DNA of 64,000 bases from Pseudobutyrivibrio xylanivorans. Lineage in GTDB: Bacteria; Bacillota; Clostridia; Lachnospirales; Lachnospiraceae. Of the stretch, positions 15,650-23,381 are shown piece after piece; position 1 is the stretch's first letter; every line of letters begins with the position of its first letter. The stretch spans positions 3,192,501-3,256,500 of the forward strand of contig NZ_CP043028.1 of assembly GCF_008935055.1 (NCBI RefSeq). The letters are read 5' to 3'. The notes beneath the pieces were generated by a model. That model made no database searches. It was not told where the DNA came from and saw only the letters and a list, made by a program, of their open reading frames with translations. The translations under genes and the position numbers were made by a program.

Positions 15650-17067
15650 GAAAAATAAAGAATTTTTTCACCCAATCACTCTACATCGAATTGGCTATTG
15701 GTGTGCTCATTTCTTTTTTAATAGGATTCATCTGCTATCTTGGATTAATGGTTCTTAGCGCACAGATAGCTTATTCCAAATGGACAGAATCTGATTACAA
15801 GAATTACAAGATTTCCATTTATACTGACAAGCTTCAAACCTATATCTACGAAAACCAAATCAGTTCAGATGATACTTCCGCATTTACCAACTGGTATGAA
15901 AAAAATTATTCATACTTCTTCTACATAAAAAAAGATGATTATATTATCTATAATTCCTTCTATGCACCAGACGACAACGACGAAGTCTCTCCAATTTCGC
16001 TTTCTGACAGTGAATTTCAGGAAACCTTAAGGGAGTACCAGGATTTCTTCCCTGAGAAGACAAAGGTTGCTATTCGTCTTGTGGATGGTGATGCCACACT
16101 TTATCTTTACACCAACGTTCAGTACGATATGTATGTTCAACTACAGAATTTGAGCGTTGCAATAAGTGCTCTTATAACAATTCTTCTTTTAATTACCTTT
16201 GTCCGCAAAAAAATTCATTATATAAAGGATGTGACAAGTGGAATAAAAATATTAGAGGGTGGAAATTTAGATTATCATATACCTGTTCGTGGAAATGATG
16301 AGCTTTCTCAGGTGGCCGATAGTCTTAATGCTATGCGCATATCCCTTTCACAGCAAATGCAAAACGAAAAAAAGGCTTTGCAGGCAAATAACAGTCTGGT
16401 CACTGCCCTCTCTCATGATTTGAGGACCCCACTTACCACACAATTGGGGTACCTTGAAATTCTAAAGGAGCACCACTACAGTTCTCCTGAGGAAATGGAT
16501 AAATATATCGAAACAGCACTTAGTACCTGTTATCAGATTAAAGAAATGTCAGACAGACTTTTCGAATATTTTCTTGCCTTTGACCCTCATCCTGAGCGTC
16601 CTGCTGAGGCTTTGGAGGAATATGACGGTGTAGAGCTTTTTATGCAAATGATAGCAGAGCTTTCACTCCCACTTGAGGCTCAGGGCTTTAGTTTTGAAAT
16701 TGAAGATCCGATGGATACCTTCAAAATTCATGTAAACATGAATGATATGCTAAGAGTTTTCAATAACGTATTTACGAATATAGATAAGTATGCTGATGAG
16801 ACAGAACCTGTAAAGATACGCATATTCCATGATGATAAAAATGCAGTGCTTTCAATTTCTAACAGAATCAGGTCTGTGGCAAGAAAAAATGAGTCCGCAA
16901 AAATCGGACTCATCAGTATTTCAAGCCTTATGAAAAGACAAGGAGGCGCGAGTAAGACTCGCACCTCCCAGAATCAATTCACAATAGAATTAAAATTTCC
17001 TATATACTCTTCTACGCTTCCTCCACGCTTGGGGCGCAAGCCTTCTTCTGAGCGAGGTACTTCTTAA
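15646..17067 (+). CDS. sensor histidine kinase
   Basis: A 473-aa membrane kinase. Two membrane helices (~18-45 and ~160-180) bracket a ~115-residue extracellular sensor. HAMP, a HisKA segment (ALSHDLRTPLTTQLGYLEIL, phospho-His) and a HATPase domain with N-box FNNVFTNIDKYAD follow. The ATP lid is short, with no clear G1 box but a G2-like KIGLISI, as in the VanS/SpaK-like kinases near lantibiotic pumps. The start overlaps the regulator stop codon. The last ~18 residues after ELKFPIY are encoded antisense to the end of the convergent GH3 gene, and the GH3 terminators lie within this coding sequence. Confidence 0.92.
   Translation: MRKIKNFFTQSLYIELAIGVLISFLIGFICYLGLMVLSAQIAYSKWTESDYKNYKISIYTDKLQTYIYENQISSDDTSAFTNWYEKNYSYFFYIKKDDYIIYNSFYAPDDNDEVSPISLSDSEFQETLREYQDFFPEKTKVAIRLVDGDATLYLYTNVQYDMYVQLQNLSVAISALITILLLITFVRKKIHYIKDVTSGIKILEGGNLDYHIPVRGNDELSQVADSLNAMRISLSQQMQNEKKALQANNSLVTALSHDLRTPLTTQLGYLEILKEHHYSSPEEMDKYIETALSTCYQIKEMSDRLFEYFLAFDPHPERPAEALEEYDGVELFMQMIAELSLPLEAQGFSFEIEDPMDTFKIHVNMNDMLRVFNNVFTNIDKYADETEPVKIRIFHDDKNAVLSISNRIRSVARKNESAKIGLISISSLMKRQGGASKTRTSQNQFTIELKFPIYSSTLPPRLGRKPSSERGTS
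16883..16968 (-). terminator. tandem GH3 terminators inside the kinase gene
   Basis: On the minus strand two hairpins follow the GH3 stop codon. The first pairs GGAGGTGCGAGT with ACTCGCGCCTCC (one mismatch) and precedes TTGTCTTTT. The second pairs ATGAGTCCG with CGGACTCAT perfectly and precedes TTTTTTCTT. Both lie within the 3' part of the oppositely oriented kinase gene, so protein and terminator constraints overlap. Confidence 0.8.
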
Positions 17068-19939
17068 TAGCCTTGTACTCAAGGAATGCGATGAGTGCAA
17101 TAAGAAGTGCATCTACTGCATAAAGAATCTTAACCCATGTAGGAAGTCCTGTATTAACTGCTGAATCATAAGCGCGGCTATTAACAACTGTGTAAAGGAT
17201 GTTCTTAGCTGACTGTCTCATAGCAATTACAGATGTTGCAGATGTCTGATCTGTAACTGTTGACTGTGGTGTAGAATATGTTGCAAGCATAAGGTCGCAA
17301 CCATTTCTAATCATACGGTCAGAATCCTGGTATCCGTATCCACCGAAGTAATCTGTCTCGGCAAATCCACGGAATCCCCACTCGCCACGAAGTACTGTGT
17401 TAAGAAGTGCTGAGCAAGCCTCTGCTGGCTCTACACCGATGTTGTTGAATGCAACCATTGTTGCACCAGCATCTGCATTCTTGAATGTAATCTCGAATGA
17501 CTTTAAGTAAATCTCACGGAGTGACTGCTCGTTGAGCCATGTGCAAAGAAGTCCTGTACGATTTGTCTCCTGATCGTTTGTTGCAAAGTGCTTTACGTAA
17601 GAGTATACGCCGTGATCTCTAGCGCCAGCAACAGCGTTTGCACACATCCAACCTGCAAGAACGCCGTCCTCTGAGTAGTACTCAAAGTTACGTCCTGCAA
17701 ATGCAGATCTGTGAGTGTTTGTAGCTGGAGCGTACCAACCAGATACGTCCATATCGTTTGCCATACGGCCGATTGAATCACCGAATGCATGTGCAAGGTC
17801 CTTATTCCATGTGCACGCAATCATAACTGCTGCTGGGAATCCGATAGAACCCTGTCCTGTGAAGTTGTTGTTGATTGAAGCAGGACCATCACAATCGTAT
17901 GTCATAACCTTGCCGATTGAATCAACTGCTGAAGTCTCATAACCACCAAGCTCGATAAGAGTGTTCATATCTGCTACTGACATTTCATCAAGAAGAAGAT
18001 CCCACTTCTCATCATCGTAATCTACGCCACGAAGGTCTGCAAGCTTGAGACCGTTGTCTGCGCCTGTTGTAGGCATTACATCTGAATCATTGTTGTAAAC
18101 TGTTGGATCATAGTTTGTCTCGTTGTAATAGTTAGCCTTGTAATCTGCTCCAAGCTCGAATGATGTAGGAGCTGCTGTAGCTACATCGTAGTTAGCAAAT
18201 CCATCTGCTCTTGAAAGGTACTCGAAGTTCTCACCCTTTGCAAAATCAAACTGATTTGTAGCTGCAACCTGGTCAGACTCTCTCTTGTTAGACTCATCAT
18301 ATACTACTGTAGATGCAACTGTAACCTTGTCAGAAGCAATCTTGTTGTGAGAATCTGAGTTGATAGAAATCTCATAGTCACCAGCCTCAAGTACGTAGCA
18401 GCCATTTCCGTCTGTATCGTATGAAGCCATATCCTCAAGTGCAAATGAAACAGAAACTGTCTCAGAAGCGCCTGGCTCAAGAGTGCCTGTCTTTGCGAAC
18501 TCGATAAGGTTTGCTGCAGACTTCTCAATGCCACCGTTTGTGTATGGAGGATTGTAGTAAACCTCTACAACGTCCTTACCAGCAACATCACCAGTATTTG
18601 TTACTGTTACGTCGAAGGAAACAGTCTTGCCATCTGTAGTGATGTCACCCATCTCCTGCTTGAAAGTTGTATAGGAAAGACCATAACCAAATGGATATAA
18701 AACCTGTGCGTCATAATCAAATTCCATGTTGCCAGCCTGTGCCTCAGCATAAGCTGTCTCATAGAATCTGTAACCAACGTAGATACCTTCTACGTAGTTA
18801 ACGAATGTTGGGTAGCTCTTGCCGCCCTCTGCAAACATGTTGTCAACACCAAACTCTGACATATTTGTGTAATCGAAATCACCAAAGTTGTTAGCGGTAG
18901 GTGTTTTAAATAAATCAGCCACGAAAGTATCAGCTGTCTTACCTGAAGGATTTACCTGACCTGCTATAATCTCGCCAAGTCCATCAAAACCTGTCTGGCC
19001 TGTACCTGGGCAATAAAGAACTGACTTAATCTGTGGATACTCATTAACGAAACCAAGCTCCATAGCGTTAGCTGAGTTTACTACTACGATAACCTTGTCG
19101 AAGTTTGAAGTAACTTCGTCAAGAAGAGCCTGCTCTCTGTTTGAAAGCTCAAGATAAGACTTTGATGCATCTAAATCATCAGACTGATCTGAATAACGAA
19201 CACCAGAAGCACCAAACATACCCTCTGTTGAGAATGTGTCTTCTCCATCATAGCTCATTGGAAGGTCTGCGCCCTCACCACCTGAACGTGCGATGAAAAG
19301 AATAGCTGTGTCTGAGTAACTCTTTGAATCAGAAATAAGTGAACCATACTCATCAAGCTTTGGCTCAGGAATTGTCCAATCCTGTCCCATCATACCTACT
19401 GTAGGTCTTTCTGTTCTCCAACCTGTGTAGAAATCTACAAGATCCTGGTTGTACTCGATACCTGCATCAGTAAGTCCTGTAAGGAAATCTACTGTAGGAT
19501 AAGCTGCTGAAAGAGCACCTGAACCTGTACCACCATAAATTGGATTTGTTGAAGACCAACCAAAGATATTAACCTTTGCGCCGCTTGCAAGTGGAAGTGC
19601 CTTATCATCATTCTTTAAAAGAACAATACCCTCTTCTGCGATTTCAGTACAAAGTGCCTTTGCTTCATCAATGGCTTCCTCTGAAATAGTTCCACCACCC
19701 ATGGCCATATTTACCATTGAATACAGTGGTGAAAGAAGTACATTAGATACCACAATCACTAATGTAAGTAAGAAAACAAGCCATGCCTGCTTTCTAACGA
19801 AGCTCTTAAGAGGCTTCTTAATTTTGATTGCTACAAGTGTAACAATAATTGCGAGAGCAAGTACAATGCCTGCTACTATGAGCTGTACTTTGATTTGCTC
19901 GAGGACGGCAATTACGTCCGCAATGTTGATTGATAACAT
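17012..19939 (-). CDS. membrane-anchored GH3 beta-glucosidase with swapped domains
   Basis: A glycoside hydrolase family 3 enzyme, 975 aa from MLSINIADV (AGGAGAAGAGA upstream; the 20041 start is unsupported). Two N-terminal membrane helices are followed by the GH3 C-terminal domain (EGIVLLKNDDKALPL, ~90-390). A fibronectin III-like domain (~440-530) comes next. The GH3 TIM-barrel domain follows with KHFATND and the nucleophile region FRGFAETDYFG, then a C-terminal membrane helix. The barrel therefore comes after the alpha/beta domain, the reverse of usual GH3, as reported for Butyrivibrio and Ruminococcus enzymes. It likely cleaves cello- or xylo-oligosaccharides at the membrane face. Last gene of the GH3-GtrA-GH3 operon. 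Confidence 0.86.
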   Translation of the reverse strand: MLSINIADVIAVLEQIKVQLIVAGIVLALAIIVTLVAIKIKKPLKSFVRKQAWLVFLLTLVIVVSNVLLSPLYSMVNMAMGGGTISEEAIDEAKALCTEIAEEGIVLLKNDDKALPLASGAKVNIFGWSSTNPIYGGTGSGALSAAYPTVDFLTGLTDAGIEYNQDLVDFYTGWRTERPTVGMMGQDWTIPEPKLDEYGSLISDSKSYSDTAILFIARSGGEGADLPMSYDGEDTFSTEGMFGASGVRYSDQSDDLDASKSYLELSNREQALLDEVTSNFDKVIVVVNSANAMELGFVNEYPQIKSVLYCPGTGQTGFDGLGEIIAGQVNPSGKTADTFVADLFKTPTANNFGDFDYTNMSEFGVDNMFAEGGKSYPTFVNYVEGIYVGYRFYETAYAEAQAGNMEFDYDAQVLYPFGYGLSYTTFKQEMGDITTDGKTVSFDVTVTNTGDVAGKDVVEVYYNPPYTNGGIEKSAANLIEFAKTGTLEPGASETVSVSFALEDMASYDTDGNGCYVLEAGDYEISINSDSHNKIASDKVTVASTVVYDESNKRESDQVAATNQFDFAKGENFEYLSRADGFANYDVATAAPTSFELGADYKANYYNETNYDPTVYNNDSDVMPTTGADNGLKLADLRGVDYDDEKWDLLLDEMSVADMNTLIELGGYETSAVDSIGKVMTYDCDGPASINNNFTGQGSIGFPAAVMIACTWNKDLAHAFGDSIGRMANDMDVSGWYAPATNTHRSAFAGRNFEYYSEDGVLAGWMCANAVAGARDHGVYSYVKHFATNDQETNRTGLLCTWLNEQSLREIYLKSFEITFKNADAGATMVAFNNIGVEPAEACSALLNTVLRGEWGFRGFAETDYFGGYGYQDSDRMIRNGCDLMLATYSTPQSTVTDQTSATSVIAMRQSAKNILYTVVNSRAYDSAVNTGLPTWVKILYAVDALLIALIAFLEYKAIKKYLAQKKACAPSVEEA

Positions 19940-19961
19940 TCTCTCTTCTCCTTCCTTAAAT

Positions 19962-20099
19962 CCGTCGGTTACGCCAAGTATTTTGGCCCGCTGGTTACGG
20001 CTACAAGCCTGAGAGTCTCTTTCTTCGGCTAAATGCCTCATTCAGAGACCTCAGAGCTTGATACCTACCAGCTCATCTTAACTTAATGCCAACCGACTC
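19962..20099 (-). repeat. remnant of an RNA element split by copy C
   Basis: On the minus strand GAGTCGGTTGGCATTAAG (from 20099) and CTTGGCGTAACCGACGG (to 19962) match the two ends of the same RNA element family, with GUCGGU able to pair with ACCGAC. Between them lies the complete copy C instead of the expected variable helix and hairpin. This is a nested arrangement, explained by insertion of one element into another or by internal duplication. Confidence 0.6.
19986..20074 (-). ncRNA. structured RNA element, copy C
   Basis: Full copy of the element between GtrA and GH3. The closing helix is GCUGGU/ACCAGC. The second helix is GGU/GCC where A and B have GCC/GGC. CAAGC/GCUUG is unchanged, and a CUGAG-UCUCU/AGAGA-CUCAG helix follows. 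The cap is UGA-GGC-AUUUA-GCC-GAA. Every difference from copies A and B in these helices preserves pairing. Lying in an operon leader, it could influence mRNA stability or processing between gtrA and the GH3 gene. Confidence 0.65.
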
Positions 20100-20137
20100 A
20101 TTTATATACCAGCAGTAGAAAACTACTGAAGATATCA

Positions 20138-20689
20138 TTACTCGTTCTTAGGTGTCTCTGGAAATATAATTTTGTTTACAAAGAAAAATACAACCATAGA
20201 AACGCCTCCGTTGAGTACTGTAGTGCCAATGTTATATACGAATGGTGCTACGAACTTGCCTGCTACAGCAACCCAGATACAGTTGATTGAGTTCACGATG
20301 CAGGTAATTAAGATGAATGCAAGGATGTACCACGCAATCTGCTTTCCTGGCTTGTCGTGGTTACGGAAAACCCACAGCTTCTGGATTGGGAAATTGATGC
20401 ACTCACCAATTACCATTGCAACCATGTATGCTGCGAAGTAAGCTAATCCACCGTGAGCATCGTCATATCCCAAAATATTCCACTGGAATGTCTCACCAAA
20501 TAATGTAAGCTCTTTTCCTGGCCAGCCAAATGAACGAGTGCCTAAAAATGCGAAGGCTGCTGGAAGGAATGTAAGTAACAAATACTTAAATACTGTGATG
20601 GCGTTACTTACGATTACGAATAAGCCGCCTTCACGAACCCATTTAGCAACTGCAGGATGCTTCTCTGCAAAATTATTCCAAAAATTCAT
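20138..20689 (-). CDS. GtrA-like membrane protein
   Basis: 183 aa with about four membrane helices and the conserved GtrA segment NFPIQKLWVFRN. GtrA-family proteins are small membrane proteins linked to the flipping or handling of polyprenyl-linked sugars in cell-surface glycosylation. Here it sits between two GH3 genes, 26 nt after the first, so it is co-transcribed with them. That is an odd partner: it may instead serve a membrane role in sugar handling. The function in this context is inference only. Confidence 0.75.
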   Translation of the reverse strand: MNFWNNFAEKHPAVAKWVREGGLFVIVSNAITVFKYLLLTFLPAAFAFLGTRSFGWPGKELTLFGETFQWNILGYDDAHGGLAYFAAYMVAMVIGECINFPIQKLWVFRNHDKPGKQIAWYILAFILITCIVNSINCIWVAVAGKFVAPFVYNIGTTVLNGGVSMVVFFFVNKIIFPETPKNE

Positions 20690-20715
20690 ATCAAATCTCC
20701 AATCTTTAGCTCCAA

Positions 20716-23076
20716 CTAATCGTTTTGATGTAAACGAGCTTCGTATTTTGCATTTGCACGACGGTTGCGGAAGAAGCCTCCGATTACGCCGCCTAATCCG
20801 CGGAAGAAGTGTCCGTTGAAAATGGTGACGATTGATTCTGTCATCTCGCGGGAAACCATTCCACCAGTCATCTTACTCATTGCTCTAAATGGCATGTTGT
20901 AGATGAACATTACGTTCAAATCAGGAATGCCCTTCTCGTATGACTGATCAAGCTTCTTCTTCAAAATCTTGTAAACCAATCTGCCGATTCCGCTCTTTGC
21001 ATTTTCCATCTGGCAGAATGCATCGTTGATATCAAGTGGTCCAACCTTCTCCTCTGGAAGTGGATTAGCATAAAGCTTCTCGAACTCCTCGTAATGAACG
21101 TTACGAACCTTTCCTGACTTATAGCTTGGAAGCTGCTCGATGTCATATGGCAACTCTGTGATTGTTCCCTCACGACTGATTTCGCCAGTGAGCTTGATAT
21201 CAGCAACACTTGCTCCAACATAAATCTGATACTGGCCTGCTTCAACCTCCCACTTGTTTGAAACAGTTGAGAAGTAACGGAAGGTCTTGTCATCAAATGG
21301 AATCTCAACCTCTACTGACTCTCCTGCCTTAATCCAAACCTTCTTGAAGCCCTTAAGCTCCTTCTTTGGACGGATAAGTCCTGACTCTGCTTTACCAACA
21401 TAAAGCTGTGCAATCTCTGCACCGTCGCGTTTGCCTGTGTTGGTGATGGTGAACTTTACTCCATTTTCTGAAACAGTAAGTGCTGAATACTCAAAGGTTG
21501 TATAGCTGAGACCATATCCAAATGGGAACTGAACTGCAACATCAGCTGTATCGTAATAACGATATCCAATGAATGGTCCCTCGCGATACTGAAGATTTCT
21601 CTTCTCTGTATCTGCGTAATTTACGATTGAACAATCCGCATATGCGAATGGGTAAGACTCTGTAAGCTTTCCTGTAGGAATCTCCTTGCCTGTGATGATA
21701 TCAAGGAGTGCTGATGCTCCAGCCTGTCCTGTAAGATATCCGTGAAGAAGAGCCTGTAAGTTACCAAGCCAAGGCATCTTTACAGATGAACCAGCAGACA
21801 TCACACCGATAATGTGCTTGTTAAAAACTGTAAGTCCCTCAAGCTCCTTAATCTGATACTCAGGAATATCAATTGACATTCTGTCGCCACCCTCAGACTC
21901 TGCAATTTCATCAAGTCCGAAGAAGAATAAAACAACGTCAGCCTTCTCAGGATCATCCACAACCTTAAGGTCGTAATTCTTAATCTGCTCTGCGATTGTC
22001 TCAACCTTTGTTGAGTTAACCTGTGAGCTTCCTGAGCCCTGGTAGCGAGGCTTCTCTACGAAAGGTCCCTTAAGGCATACTGTTGTGCCAGCCTTAAGAG
22101 GAAGAATATCCTCATCATTCTTGAGAAGAACTGCTGAATTAATTGCTGCCTTCTTTGCGATTGCATGATGTGCTTCCTTATCAAAGCCCTTTGTATGATC
22201 GTTCTCTTTGAAATAGATAGCTGCCTCAATGATTGGGAGGATTGCTCTATCAATCTCCTCCTCTGTGATACGACCTTCACCCTCAGTAGCTGCCTTGATA
22301 AGCTCTCTTGCTGAATCAAGACCAGGGTTTGGCATCTCAACATTTGACTGGCACTTAACACCTGCAACATGGTCGTTGCTTGCGCCCCAGTCTGTTACAA
22401 CGATTCCATCAAAGCCCCACTCGTCTCTAAGAATATCAACAAGAAGATGCTCGTTTTCATTAGCATACTTGCCATTAACCTCGTTATAAGCAGACATGAT
22501 AGTCTTTGCTCCGCCTTCCTTAACAGCAATCTCAAATGCTGTAAGGTAAATCTCACGAAGTGTACGCTCATCAACAACTGCATTCATTGCCATTCTGCGA
22601 TACTCACGAGAGTTTACTGCGAAGTGCTTTGGGCAGGAATAAATGTGCTGGCTCTGAATACCACGAACGTAAGCAGCAGCCATCTTTCCTGCAAGAATTG
22701 GATCCTCACTGAAATACTCAAAGTTACGTCCACAAAGTGGTGAGCGCTTCATATTAAGTCCTGGTCCAAGGAGTACATCAACATTCTGTGCCACTGCCTC
22801 CTCGCCAAGTGCTGCACCAATCTCCTCACCAATCTCTGGGTCCCAGCTATTTGCAACTGTTGCTGCTGTTGGGAAGCAGGTGGCAGGAAGTGAAGCATTA
22901 AGTCCTAAATGATCTCCTGCACCTTCCTGACGTCTAAGGCCGTGAGGGCCGTCCGAAAATGTAATTGAATTTATACCAAGTCGTGGGATGTCGCGTGATT
23001 CCCACTCATTTTTACCGCTCAAAAGAGCGGCTTTTTCCATCAATGTAAGCTTTGAAATTATTTCTTTAGCGTCCAT
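20716..23076 (-). CDS. GH3 beta-glucosidase/beta-xylosidase, cytoplasmic
   Basis: 786 aa with no signal peptide and the normal GH3 order: TIM-barrel domain first with KHFAVN and the nucleophile Asp229 (GFDGIVVTDW), then the alpha/beta C-terminal domain with LLKNDEDILPL, then a fibronectin III-like domain (~575-645). A ~110-residue tail with basic clusters follows. It would hydrolyse imported oligosaccharides. It shares an operon with GtrA and the membrane-bound, domain-swapped GH3, so one operon places a GH3 on either side of, or in, the membrane. A partial RNA element (23097-23127) lies just upstream. Confidence 0.92.
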   Translation of the reverse strand: MDAKEIISKLTLMEKAALLSGKNEWESRDIPRLGINSITFSDGPHGLRRQEGAGDHLGLNASLPATCFPTAATVANSWDPEIGEEIGAALGEEAVAQNVDVLLGPGLNMKRSPLCGRNFEYFSEDPILAGKMAAAYVRGIQSQHIYSCPKHFAVNSREYRRMAMNAVVDERTLREIYLTAFEIAVKEGGAKTIMSAYNEVNGKYANENEHLLVDILRDEWGFDGIVVTDWGASNDHVAGVKCQSNVEMPNPGLDSARELIKAATEGEGRITEEEIDRAILPIIEAAIYFKENDHTKGFDKEAHHAIAKKAAINSAVLLKNDEDILPLKAGTTVCLKGPFVEKPRYQGSGSSQVNSTKVETIAEQIKNYDLKVVDDPEKADVVLFFFGLDEIAESEGGDRMSIDIPEYQIKELEGLTVFNKHIIGVMSAGSSVKMPWLGNLQALLHGYLTGQAGASALLDIITGKEIPTGKLTESYPFAYADCSIVNYADTEKRNLQYREGPFIGYRYYDTADVAVQFPFGYGLSYTTFEYSALTVSENGVKFTITNTGKRDGAEIAQLYVGKAESGLIRPKKELKGFKKVWIKAGESVEVEIPFDDKTFRYFSTVSNKWEVEAGQYQIYVGASVADIKLTGEISREGTITELPYDIEQLPSYKSGKVRNVHYEEFEKLYANPLPEEKVGPLDINDAFCQMENAKSGIGRLVYKILKKKLDQSYEKGIPDLNVMFIYNMPFRAMSKMTGGMVSREMTESIVTIFNGHFFRGLGGVIGGFFRNRRANAKYEARLHQND

Positions 23077-23096
23077 CTATATCCTCCATAAATCTA

Positions 23097-23127
23097 GCCC
23101 GCTGGTCACAACCACGAGCCACTCAAT
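23097..23127 (-). repeat. partial 3' half of the RNA element
   Basis: On the minus strand GGCTCGTGGTTGTGACCAGCGGGC aligns with the 3' half of copy C (GGCTTGTAGCCGTAACCAGCGGGCC in outline). No matching 5' half is found, so it is a truncated relic directly in front of the GH3 gene. Confidence 0.45.
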
Positions 23128-23151
23128 CATGAATTTACAATACCACGTCAA

Positions 23152-23184
23152 TAAAAAAACAAGTCGCCCCGCAGGACAACTTGT
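23152..23184 (-). terminator. terminator after the LytTR/kinase operon
   Basis: ACAAGT-GTCC pairs with GGGC-ACTTGT around a tight loop on the minus strand, followed by TTTTTTTA. It separates the kinase operon and its repeat from the GH3 operon. Confidence 0.7.
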
Positions 23185-23257
23185 CATTTTTTCGTGATAA
23201 CTTGCAAAATATGACTTCTTGCTGACCAAACAATGAAATTGTCAGCAAAAATCTATA

Positions 23258-23380
23258 GGTTTTTGATTTTCCTCAGAAAATCAAGAACCGGACATGGACC
23301 AATATTTTCTGAAAGAAAATATTGCTTGGCAAAGCCAAGTTCTTGTGGGCTTTTTCCTTAAGTAGCCCACAAGAAGTCAT
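23258..23380 (-). repeat. 123-bp four-hairpin repeat, copy 2
   Basis: Inverted copy of 3282-3404, matching 122 of 123 positions; the one change (T to C) introduces a mismatch into the fourth stem. It begins 1-2 nt after the kinase stop codon, so here it forms the sense 3' UTR of the kinase mRNA. In copy 1 the element is antisense to argS. Opposite orientation relative to the host gene argues for a mobile or recombining element rather than a fixed mRNA motif. Confidence 0.8.
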
Positions 23381-23381
23381 A

